Assembly (NCBI GenBank): GCA_900769905.1
Contig: CAAGIL010000220.1
Coordinates: forward strand, 1 to 16,013
DNA from: Rikenellaceae bacterium
GTDB lineage: Bacteria > Bacteroidota > Bacteroidia > Bacteroidales > UBA932
Length of the DNA stretch: 16,013 nt
Direction of reading: 5' to 3'
Program-made: the position numbers and the translations under genes
Part shown: one piece after another, positions 5,740 to 14,646 of the stretch
Numbering within the stretch: position 1 is the first letter of the stretch
How the letters are laid out: each line of letters begins with the position of its first letter
The notes under the pieces: model-generated
The model's input: only the letters and a program-made list of their open reading frames with translations
Told to the model about the DNA's origin: nothing
Databases searched by the model: none

Positions 5740-8681
5740 TGAAAAGAACATTACTCATACTTGCGGCCTTCCTGACCCTTTGTGCCTCCGCATCCGCTTA
5801 TGACGGCGGCATCAAGGCTTCTGTGGTAAACCGCACCGGCAGGGCTCCGGTTGCGGGCGCACTCGTCAGCCTCATCCAGGACGGTGAGCTTCTCAGGACT
5901 GCCACCACGGCTCCTGACGGAAGCTTCTGCTTCGAAGACCTCCCCGACGGAAAATACAACCTCTCCGTAGAGGCCTCGGAATACATAGGAACCACCATCA
6001 ACGTGACGGTGGAAAAGGGCCTGATGCGCGACCTTATGTTCGTGACTATCAGCCGTGTACGCGTGGGTGAGGACATTGATGCCTCCAACTTCGCGGAATT
6101 CGACCTCGAGGACAGCGGCTACTCCGATGCCCCTACCATCCTGTTCAGCACCAACGATGTCTACACCGACGTGGTCGGCTACGGCTTCAGCAACATACGT
6201 TTCAAGAACCGCGGCTACAACTCCGAGACCCAGGACGTGTATCTGGCCGGCGTACCGATGAACGACGCCATCACCGGATACTCTCCTTTCTCCCTGTGGA
6301 GCGGTCTGAATGAGGCAATGCGCGCCAAGGACTCCACCCTCGGCCTCGAGTCTTCGGACTTCGGCGTGGGCGGGTACAACGGTGTCACCAACATCAGCGC
6401 CATCCCTTCCGCCGTCCGCACCGGCTGGAGGTTCTCCATCCTCTCCAACTCCGCCCTCTACCGCCTCCGCCTGATGGCGAGCTACTCTTCCGGCGAGCTG
6501 GACAACGGCTGGTCCTATGCCTTCAACGCTTCCGCCCGACTCGGCGGAAACGACTGGGTTGAGGGTGTGTATTACCGCAACTTCGCCCTCTACGCCGGCG
6601 TCGGCAAGAGGTTCAACGACGAGCACAAGCTCTCCCTTTTCGCCTTCGCGACCCCGGGACAGCGCGGTGCACAGAACGCATCCACCCAGGAAGTCTATGA
6701 CCTTATGGGTGACAATATGTACAACTCCAACTGGGGTTACCAGAACGGCAAGGTGCGCAACTCCCGCGTGCGCCACACCTTCGAGCCTATCGTGACCCTG
6801 AAGTATGAATACACCCCGTCCGACGAGTTCAATGCTTACGCAACTGTCCTGTTCAGAGGCGGTTACAACGGTTACACCGCGCTCGACTGGTACGATGCCC
6901 AGGACCCGAGACCGGACTACTACCGCAACCTTCCGTCCTATTTCTATATGGAGGAGGACGACTACAACCGCGTCAACTTCGAGAAGGCCGCCTGGGCTGA
7001 GTACGCCTGGACCCAGAGGACTCCGGCATACGCCAACTACCAGCACATCAACTGGGACCGTCTCTACAACGTGAACTACAACAATCCTGAAAGGCGCAGC
7101 AAGTACGCCCTCGAGGAGCGTCGCGTGGACCAGAGGGACCTCAATTTCGCGGCCGCGTTCAACTATCTCGCCACCCCTCGCTTCACTCTCAAGGTCGGTC
7201 TGGATGCGAAGATCAACAGGACCGAGAACTACAAGCTGATGAACGACCTGCTCGGAGGAAACTACTATCTCAACATCGACTCCTTCGCCGAGAGGGACTT
7301 CGCTTCCAACGAAGCTCTCGTGCAGAACGACCTCGATTACTTCCTCGCCAACGGCAGCGCCGAAAAGATTATGCAGGGCCGCAAGTACGGCTACGACTAC
7401 CTTGCCCAGATACGTAGGGCAAATCTCTGGGCCAACGGCATCTATTCAAAGGACGGTTTCACCGCATCCCTTGCCGGAACCCTCGGAGTGGATTCATTCT
7501 GGAGGGAAGGTCTGGTGCGCAAGGGCCTCTTCGCCGGTCTCGACGACAACGGCAACGAGATTGTCTATGAAGGCCGCACCCTCACTTCCTACGACCACAA
7601 GGGTCGCGTGATCACCTCCAAGGGCAAGTCCGAGGTGAGCACCTTCCTCACCTGGTCCACCAAACTCGCTCTCGCATACGAGATGACCGGAGGCCACCGC
7701 TTCAGCGTGAACGCCGGCTATTTCAACGATGCTCCGACCTTCAACCAGTCATTCATCTCCGCTCGCACCAGGAACAGTCTCGTGGACAATCTCCAGACCG
7801 TGAAGACCCTCTCTGCGGACGTGAACTACCAGTACAACAACAACGGCTACAGCCTCCGCGTGACCGGATTCTACACCGGCATCAAGGACCAGACCGATGT
7901 GATGAGCTTCTACGACGACTCCCAGCAGTCCTTCACCAACTTCGCGATGACCGGAATCGACCAGCGCCACCTCGGACTCGAGCTCGGCGTGAAGGTGCCG
8001 CTCTTCGTGCAGGGACTCACCGCGAGCGCAGTGCTCAGCTGGGGTGAGTACGTGTACACCAGCAACCCTGAAATGGTGCAGACCGTGGACAACAGTGCCG
8101 AGGTCATACGCTCCGAGAGCGTGCCTTACTGGAAGAGCCACCCTGTCTACAAGGTTGCCGCTGTGGTTGACGGAGTCAAGGTCTATGACCAGGATGCGGA
8201 CGGCAACTACATCGTGGAGGGTGAGGTCAAGCACTATGTGCCTTCCACCCCTCAGCTCGCCACCGCCTTCCAGCTCAACTACCGCACCAATGACTACTGG
8301 TTCTTCGAGCTCGGTGCCCAATTCTTCGCCAACTCATACCTCGACATGAACCCGCTCTACCGCACCCACCTCGCCTGTGGCGGCGGCGACGGCATCGAGA
8401 CTCCGTCCGAGGTCGAGTATATGGCAGCGCAGGAGAAGTTCGACCCTGCCTTCCTCCTCAACGGAAGCATAGGCAAGAGCTGGCAGATCAAGAGGACCTA
8501 CACCATAGGTTTCTCCCTGGAAGCCAGCAATATGCTCAACAACCGCAACGTCAAGACCGGTGGTTACGAGCAGACCCGCCTCATCAGCAGCTACGGCAAG
8601 GACCGCTACTACCGCTTCGATCCTAAGTACTTCTATATGAGCGGCGCAAGTTATATGTTGAACATCTATTTCAGGTTCTAG
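5736..8681 (+). CDS. TonB-dependent outer-membrane receptor with carboxypeptidase-regulatory-like domain
   Basis: A 981-residue outer-membrane transporter that should import a bound substrate with energy from TonB-ExbBD. It has a Sec signal ending CASASA (about 21), a carboxypeptidase-regulatory-like beta-sandwich at about 24-105 (DGSFCFEDLPDGKYNLSV), a plug domain at about 125-235 (IRFKNRGYNSETQDVYLAGVP, and FGVGGYNGVTNI), then a beta-barrel to the C-terminus, which ends NIYFRF with the terminal Phe usual for outer-membrane barrels. Tyr and Asn are abundant in the barrel, as in other Bacteroidota receptors. No SusD-like gene is next to it, so it is not a classical SusCD glycan importer; the neighbours are nucleases and OB-fold lipoproteins. 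The start is ATG 5736 or the adjacent ATG 5739, in ATGA overlap with the preceding gene. Family certain; substrate inferred only from context. Confidence 0.93.
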   Translation: MMKRTLLILAAFLTLCASASAYDGGIKASVVNRTGRAPVAGALVSLIQDGELLRTATTAPDGSFCFEDLPDGKYNLSVEASEYIGTTINVTVEKGLMRDLMFVTISRVRVGEDIDASNFAEFDLEDSGYSDAPTILFSTNDVYTDVVGYGFSNIRFKNRGYNSETQDVYLAGVPMNDAITGYSPFSLWSGLNEAMRAKDSTLGLESSDFGVGGYNGVTNISAIPSAVRTGWRFSILSNSALYRLRLMASYSSGELDNGWSYAFNASARLGGNDWVEGVYYRNFALYAGVGKRFNDEHKLSLFAFATPGQRGAQNASTQEVYDLMGDNMYNSNWGYQNGKVRNSRVRHTFEPIVTLKYEYTPSDEFNAYATVLFRGGYNGYTALDWYDAQDPRPDYYRNLPSYFYMEEDDYNRVNFEKAAWAEYAWTQRTPAYANYQHINWDRLYNVNYNNPERRSKYALEERRVDQRDLNFAAAFNYLATPRFTLKVGLDAKINRTENYKLMNDLLGGNYYLNIDSFAERDFASNEALVQNDLDYFLANGSAEKIMQGRKYGYDYLAQIRRANLWANGIYSKDGFTASLAGTLGVDSFWREGLVRKGLFAGLDDNGNEIVYEGRTLTSYDHKGRVITSKGKSEVSTFLTWSTKLALAYEMTGGHRFSVNAGYFNDAPTFNQSFISARTRNSLVDNLQTVKTLSADVNYQYNNNGYSLRVTGFYTGIKDQTDVMSFYDDSQQSFTNFAMTGIDQRHLGLELGVKVPLFVQGLTASAVLSWGEYVYTSNPEMVQTVDNSAEVIRSESVPYWKSHPVYKVAAVVDGVKVYDQDADGNYIVEGEVKHYVPSTPQLATAFQLNYRTNDYWFFELGAQFFANSYLDMNPLYRTHLACGGGDGIETPSEVEYMAAQEKFDPAFLLNGSIGKSWQIKRTYTIGFSLEASNMLNNRNVKTGGYEQTRLISSYGKDRYYRFDPKYFYMSGASYMLNIYFRF

Positions 8682-8682
8682 T

Positions 8683-9801
8683 ATGAAAAAGTTTATTTTG
8701 GCGGCGTTCCTCGCACTTGCAGCCCTGTCCTGCACCTCGCTCAAGGAGGAGTTCCAGCCTGTGTTCTCAGGCAACAGCAACCCTGAACATCAGCAGCCGG
8801 TGCACCTCAATGCCACCCACACCATAGCCCAGCTTGCCTCAATGTACACTTTGAGCAAGCCCTGGACCATTGACCAGAACATAATCATCTCCGGAATAGT
8901 CAGCACCACCGACCGTCCGGGCAACTTCTACAAGAGCTTTTACATCCAGGACGAGACCGGAGGAATTGAGATAAAGGTCGGAAAGAACGGCCTCTACAAC
9001 GACTACCTCCCGGGCCAGAGGATTTACATCGACTGCCGTGACCTCTGCCTCGGAATGTACGGCTACAAGTCCGGCACTGCCTACGGCAACGGAATGATAC
9101 AGATAGGTTTCAACGACCCTAGCGGGGAGTATGAGACCTCTTACATCGAAGCTCCGCTCCTTATCGACACCCACGTGCTCAAGGGCGAGATGGAGGAAGA
9201 GGTGACTCCGGTTGTACTCCGTGACGGCCAGCTCCCTTCAAGCACCGCCACCCAGGCCACAAACCAATACATAGGCAAGATCGTGACCATAGACGACCTC
9301 ACCTACGGCTGGTACGATACCCGCTATAAGGAGCAGAACGAGGCATTCGCCCTGCTCTACATCGACTCCAACAAGGACAAGAAGGCTTCCTCCAACCGCA
9401 TATTCATCTCCGGCGAGAACACCGGCATCACCACCTGGGCAATGTCCAAGGAGAAGATGACCGAGTATCTCTATTCCGGCGTTTGGGACAGCTGCAATAT
9501 CGGCAACGCCAACGACTACAATTACGGCACCGTGGGCGACTACCGCAAGGAGGAGAACGGAGTGGTCAGCTATCCGGGCATTGACCGTGCGGCCGCTTCC
9601 GTAAGCCACTATTTCTCAACCCCTGGCGGCACCTGCATCCAGGTCCGCACCAGCGGCTTCTCCAAGTTCGCCGACACGGAAATCCCTGCCGGAGTCCTCT
9701 CCGGAGAGTCAAAGGTCAGCGTCACCGGAGTGCTCACCCTCTATCAGGGCAAGATCCAGATGATGGTAAACAGCATTGATGACATTTCCATTTTCAAGTA
9801 A
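8683..9801 (+). CDS. DUF5689-like OB-fold lipoprotein
   Basis: A 372-residue lipoprotein with lipobox LAALSC (Cys17). Residues about 60-180 look like an OB-fold domain of the DUF5689 type, with ISGIVSTTD and the signature FYIQDETGGIEIKVG (86-100), followed by PGQRIYIDCRDL. A second part (about 205-372) reads NQYIGKIVTIDD and ends VTGVLTLYQGKIQMMV, which suggests another OB-like unit. No enzyme motif is visible. From memory, DUF5689 lipoproteins are repeatedly found beside TonB-dependent receptors without SusD, so it may be the receptor's surface partner that presents ligand. Here it starts one base after the receptor's TAG, so the two are almost surely co-translated. Domain resemblance to the OB units of the first operon gene supports a shared ligand. 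Binding function is inference. Confidence 0.8.
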   Translation: MKKFILAAFLALAALSCTSLKEEFQPVFSGNSNPEHQQPVHLNATHTIAQLASMYTLSKPWTIDQNIIISGIVSTTDRPGNFYKSFYIQDETGGIEIKVGKNGLYNDYLPGQRIYIDCRDLCLGMYGYKSGTAYGNGMIQIGFNDPSGEYETSYIEAPLLIDTHVLKGEMEEEVTPVVLRDGQLPSSTATQATNQYIGKIVTIDDLTYGWYDTRYKEQNEAFALLYIDSNKDKKASSNRIFISGENTGITTWAMSKEKMTEYLYSGVWDSCNIGNANDYNYGTVGDYRKEENGVVSYPGIDRAAASVSHYFSTPGGTCIQVRTSGFSKFADTEIPAGVLSGESKVSVTGVLTLYQGKIQMMVNSIDDISIFK

Positions 9802-9802
9802 T

Positions 9803-11803
9803 ATGAAAAAAATCTTTACTTTTATTGCAATTGCATTAGCTATGACAGCCTGCAACAGGACCAATCCATTCCTTACGGAGTGGGATACCCCTTACGGCAT
9901 CCCTCCGTTCGACCAGATCCGCACCTCCGATTACATCCCGGCTCTCAAGGCGGGAATCGAGCAGCAGAATGCGGAAATCGACGCCATCGTATCAAATCCT
10001 GACGCCCCAACTTTCGAGAATACCATCGCTCCTCTGGAGCTTTCCGGAGGCATCATCAGCAAGGTGTCCGGCGTGCTCTACAATGTCAGCGAGACCGACC
10101 GCAGCGATGCGCTTGACGCAGTGCTTGACGAAGCCATCCCTATGATGAGTGAGCACAGCGACAACATTTCCTTCAACAAGGCACTTTACAACCGCATCGC
10201 CACCGTTTACCACGGCGACCAGAGCGCCCTCACCCGCGAGCAGCAGATGGTGCTCAAGAAGCATTTCGACAGCTTCGAGCGCGAGGGTATAGGCCTTGAC
10301 GAGGCAAAGCAGGCAGAACTTCGCGAAATCAATACCCGCACCGCAGAGCTCACCCAGAAGATAGGCAACAACATTCTGGCGGAGTCCAATGCTTTCAGCG
10401 AGAAGTTCGGCTTCAGCGTATCCTCCTACCCTGAGAAGATGACCTCAACCGAAGACCGCGAGCTTCGCCGTCAGTACAACGAGGCATACACCATGCGCGG
10501 CCACAACGGCAACGAGAACGACAACAGCAAGCTCATCTTCGAGCTTCTGGAGCTCCGCATACGCAAGGCCAACATACTTGGATACGATACCCCGGCAGCC
10601 TACACCCTCTCCAACAAGATGGCGGCAAATCCTGAGACCGTGGACAGTTTCCTCGACGGAATCATGAAGGCAGCCGTTGCCAAGGCAAAGGTGGAACTCG
10701 CAGATATGCAGGAAGTTATGGACCGCGACATCAAGGCTGGCAAGCTCCCTGCCGGTTCAAAGATCGAGCCTTGGGACTGGTGGTACTATGCCGAGAAGGT
10801 GCGCAAGGAGAAGTATGACCTCGACGAGAACGAGGTGAAGCAGTACTTCAAGGCAGAGAATGTCATCAACGGCATCTTCGCCTGCGCCAAGACCCTGTAC
10901 GGTGTGAACGCCGAGAAGCTGGAGGGAGTACCTTCCTACAACCCTGAGTGCGTCACCACCTGGAAGCTTACCAACAACGACGGTTCGCTCATCGGTATCC
11001 TGACCACCGACTTCTTCCCTCGCGCAAGCAAGAGGGGCGGTGCGTGGATGAACAACATACGCGAACAGTATGTGGATGCCGCCGGCAACGAGGTGCGCCC
11101 TATCATCGTGAACGTGGGCAACCTTGCCGAATATATGAGCATTGACGAGGTTCAGACCGTGTTCCACGAGTTCGGACACGCACTCCACGGACTCCTGTCC
11201 AGGTGCACCTACCCTTCAGTGAGCGGTACCTCCGTGACCCGCGACTTCGTGGAGATGTTCTCCCAGTTCAACGAGAACTGGGCCTTCCAGCCTGAGCTGC
11301 TCGCCCAGTACGCAAAGAACGACAAGGGTGAGGTGATACCTGAGTCCCTCGTGGCCAAGATCAACAACGCCCTCAAGTTCAACCAGGGCTTTATGACCAC
11401 CGAGCTCTGCGCAGCCTCAATGCTCGATATGAAGTGGCACGAGCTCAAGAGCCTGGACGGCGTGGACATCGATGCCTTCGAGTCAAAGGTCGCCGAAGAG
11501 ATCGGCCTCATCCCTGAGATTACCTTCCGCTATCGCAGCACCTACTTCAACCATATCTTCGGCGGCAGCGGCTACAACGCCGGCTACTACGGCTACCTCT
11601 GGGCTGAGGTGCTCGACAAGGATGCCTTCAGCATCTTCGAGCAGTCTCCTAACGGAGTATGGGACCTCGAACTTGCCGCCAAGTTCAAGCAGACCTTCCT
11701 CGAGAAGGGCGGCAGCGAGGAGCCTATGGTGCTCTATAAGTCCTTCGCCGGACGCGAGCCGGATTCAGCTGCTATGCTTCGCGGCAGAGGTTTGATTGAC
11801 TAA
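9803..11803 (+). CDS. M3 family metallopeptidase lipoprotein (Dcp-like peptidyl-dipeptidase)
   Basis: A 666-residue zinc peptidase of family M3, closest in pattern to peptidyl-dipeptidase Dcp, which removes C-terminal dipeptides from oligopeptides. The ATG at 9803 is chosen because it starts the signal MKKIFTFIAIALAMTAC with Cys17; an upstream in-frame ATG at 9776 would overlap the previous gene. HEFGH is at 455-459 (ligands His455, His459; catalytic Glu456) and the third ligand Glu484 is in DFVEMFSQ. GSGYNAGYYGYLW near the C-terminus is the substrate-binding segment. Two segments look shorter than in typical Dcp: about 30 residues after ILAESNAF (197) and about 7 between VNVGN (440) and FHEFGH. 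Both keep frame and leave the active site whole. It begins one base after the DUF5689-like stop, probably in the same transcript, though its peptide substrate does not obviously fit nucleic-acid uptake. Confidence 0.92.
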   Translation: MKKIFTFIAIALAMTACNRTNPFLTEWDTPYGIPPFDQIRTSDYIPALKAGIEQQNAEIDAIVSNPDAPTFENTIAPLELSGGIISKVSGVLYNVSETDRSDALDAVLDEAIPMMSEHSDNISFNKALYNRIATVYHGDQSALTREQQMVLKKHFDSFEREGIGLDEAKQAELREINTRTAELTQKIGNNILAESNAFSEKFGFSVSSYPEKMTSTEDRELRRQYNEAYTMRGHNGNENDNSKLIFELLELRIRKANILGYDTPAAYTLSNKMAANPETVDSFLDGIMKAAVAKAKVELADMQEVMDRDIKAGKLPAGSKIEPWDWWYYAEKVRKEKYDLDENEVKQYFKAENVINGIFACAKTLYGVNAEKLEGVPSYNPECVTTWKLTNNDGSLIGILTTDFFPRASKRGGAWMNNIREQYVDAAGNEVRPIIVNVGNLAEYMSIDEVQTVFHEFGHALHGLLSRCTYPSVSGTSVTRDFVEMFSQFNENWAFQPELLAQYAKNDKGEVIPESLVAKINNALKFNQGFMTTELCAASMLDMKWHELKSLDGVDIDAFESKVAEEIGLIPEITFRYRSTYFNHIFGGSGYNAGYYGYLWAEVLDKDAFSIFEQSPNGVWDLELAAKFKQTFLEKGGSEEPMVLYKSFAGREPDSAAMLRGRGLID

Positions 11804-11824
11804 GACTTAAGGATTATATACGAA

Positions 11825-13345
<1,521 letters not shown>

Positions 13346-13385
13346 TTTTGGCCTGCACATTGGCCGCGGAATTGGCCGCAGTCAT

Positions 13386-13428
13386 GAAAATCAATCCCCC
13401 GGGAACTTCAAGGTTTCCAGGGGATTTT
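13386..13428 (+). terminator. Hairpin terminator after gpmI
   Basis: AATCCCC (13393-13399) pairs with GGGGATT (13420-13426); inside it GGAA (13402-13405) can pair with TTCC, and the stem is flanked by AAAA upstream and TT downstream. It lies 40 bases after the gpmI stop. The T-run is short (TTTT at 13425-13428), so termination efficiency is uncertain. The preceding spacer carries TTGGCC three times, with ATTGGCCGC twice, which I cannot interpret. Confidence 0.5.
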
Positions 13429-13458
13429 GCGTCGTGGACCTTGAATTTTAGTGGCAGT

Positions 13459-13490
13459 GTTGGAAAAAAGGAGATAAAGGCTTATTTTTG
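13459..13490 (+). promoter_or_regulatory. Bacteroidota-type promoter of the ATPase gene
   Basis: TATTTTTG at 13483-13490 matches the -7 consensus TAnnTTTG, and GTTG at 13459-13462 is an acceptable -33 element at 20-base spacing. Transcription would start around 13496, inside the first copy of the tandem repeat, about 30 bases before the ATG at 13527. Confidence 0.65.
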
Positions 13491-13494
13491 CATT

Positions 13495-13524
13495 ACGAAA
13501 AAAGTCGTAACGAAAAAAGTCGTA
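13495..13524 (+). repeat. 15-bp tandem repeat with palindrome in the ATPase leader
   Basis: The unit ACGAAAAAAGTCGTA occurs twice back to back (13495-13509 and 13510-13524) with no mismatch. Each copy contains ACGA-N6-TCGT, and the first extends to the perfect inverted repeat TTACGA-N6-TCGTAA (13493-13510). The array sits between the -7 element and the start codon, two bases before the ATG, so it covers the transcription start and ribosome-binding region. It could be a protein-binding operator or act in the mRNA; which one cannot be told from sequence. Confidence 0.8.
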
Positions 13525-13526
13525 AT

Positions 13527-14594
13527 ATGGAGAATCCTTTCAAGTTCGGAACTATAGTAGAGGCAGAGTACTTTACGGACAGGGTTAAGGAGGTTGCCTA
13601 TATAGGGCAGTTTCTTAAAAGTGCCAATCATCTGGTACTAATCAGTCCACGCCGTTTCGGCAAAAGCAGTTTGGTGAACAAAGCAGTTAAAGAGAATGGG
13701 AGAAAGAGCATTACCCTGAATTTGCAGTCCGTCACATCGGTCCCGGACCTCTCGGCTAAACTGCTCAGGGAATTTTTCAAGACGCATCCGCTGGAGCGGG
13801 TGCGGCATCTGATTGCGCACTTCAGAATCATTCCCACGGTTTCGACAAATCCTCTGACCGGTGCGATGGATGTCTCTTTTCAGCCCGGAGCGCCGGAGGC
13901 GGAACTCCTGGAGGATGTAATGATGCTTCTGGAGAAGGCACATTCAGAAAATGACCGCTTGATTGTAGTTCTCGACGAGTTTCAGGAGATTCGCGATATT
14001 GCCCCCAATCTGGACCGGCAGTTAAGGTCCATCATGCAGGAGCAGAAGCATATCAACTATGTCCTGCTGGGAAGTCAGGAAAGCATGATGACAGATATCT
14101 TCGAGGACAAGAAATCTCCTTTCTATCATTTCGGCGAATTGATGCGCCTGGGAAAGCTGCCCCGTCCGGAATTCTATGAGTATCTGGAACAACGTCTCCG
14201 TCCGGTTTTTCCGGAAATCAGTTGTTCGCTTGCTGACGGGATTCTTGATTATACGGATTGCCATCCTTATTACTCGCAGCAATTGGCAGCCCACGTATGG
14301 CAGACAGGTGTCCTTCAACCGGACACACAAGACTTCATCAAGGCGGCTACTGACCAGATTGTGATGTCTCATGCTCTGGATTATGAGCGGTTGTGGATGG
14401 GATTCAAGCGTACGAACCGTTGGATATTGCAAAGATTGGCATCGGGAAAGCCTTTGCAATCAGGAGAATACAGGACAAGCACGATATATAGTGCTTTGAA
14501 ACGTCTCCAGAAGGAAGGCTATGTGATTTACTCTGACCGCTACGAATTGGAGGACCCATTCTATCGTCAGTGGATACTTTCCCTTAATCATTGA
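13527..14594 (+). CDS. AAA-type ATPase of the bacterial archaeal-ATPase-like family
   Basis: A 355-residue cytoplasmic ATPase, probably a STAND/AAA-type protein. The start at ATG 13527 gives MENPFKFGTIVEAEYFTDR, the usual opening of this family; an in-frame TTG at 13488 lies in the promoter and is rejected. Walker A is PRRFGKSS (41-48), Walker B is LIVVLDEFQ (145-153), and NYVLLGSQES (177-186) is the sensor-like strand. DYTDCHPYYSQQLA (241-254) matches the helical region that follows the ATPase core. Residues about 295-355 form a winged helix (STIYSALKRLQKEGYVIYSD). Such genes are often multicopy and mobile in Bacteroidota, and their role is not known; DNA binding is plausible. It has its own promoter and repeat-bearing leader, and it is less GC-biased than the operon upstream. 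Confidence 0.88.
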   Translation: MENPFKFGTIVEAEYFTDRVKEVAYIGQFLKSANHLVLISPRRFGKSSLVNKAVKENGRKSITLNLQSVTSVPDLSAKLLREFFKTHPLERVRHLIAHFRIIPTVSTNPLTGAMDVSFQPGAPEAELLEDVMMLLEKAHSENDRLIVVLDEFQEIRDIAPNLDRQLRSIMQEQKHINYVLLGSQESMMTDIFEDKKSPFYHFGELMRLGKLPRPEFYEYLEQRLRPVFPEISCSLADGILDYTDCHPYYSQQLAAHVWQTGVLQPDTQDFIKAATDQIVMSHALDYERLWMGFKRTNRWILQRLASGKPLQSGEYRTSTIYSALKRLQKEGYVIYSDRYELEDPFYRQWILSLNH

Positions 14595-14606
14595 CATACT
14601 CCAGGT

Positions 14607-14638
14607 GTTGTATTTTTGATAATAAAACTATATATTCG
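14607..14638 (+). promoter_or_regulatory. Promoter of the C10 protease gene
   Basis: TATATTCG at 14631-14638 is one base from TAnnTTTG, and GTTG at 14607-14610 lies 20 bases upstream as a -33 element. The following GCAAAAAGTAT is identical to the bases after the toxin-antitoxin -7 element (652-662). Transcription would begin near 14644-14646, almost at the first ATG. Confidence 0.55.
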
Positions 14639-14646
14639 CAAAAAGT

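Noticed and set aside
4513..5751. Minus-strand open frame of 412 codons opposite the phosphoesterase gene
   Set aside because: Same codon-bias shadow; the sense strand encodes a complete enzyme with all motifs.
5751..7046. Long minus-strand open frame (431 codons) inside the TonB-dependent receptor gene
   Set aside because: It is opposite a certain gene. The strong C-ending codon bias removes stops from one antisense frame; the translation is Val/Gly/Glu-rich without domains.
5736..8681. Classical SusC/SusD glycan uptake locus
   Set aside because: The receptor has no SusD-like neighbour and no carbohydrate-active enzyme is present; the partners are nucleases and OB-fold lipoproteins.
13495..13524. 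CRISPR array
   Set aside because: The two 15-bp units are directly adjacent with no spacers, and no cas-like gene is present.
13348..13557. 69-codon plus-strand frame between gpmI and the ATPase
   Set aside because: It runs through the terminator hairpin, the promoter and the tandem repeat and into the ATPase gene in another frame; no protein character.
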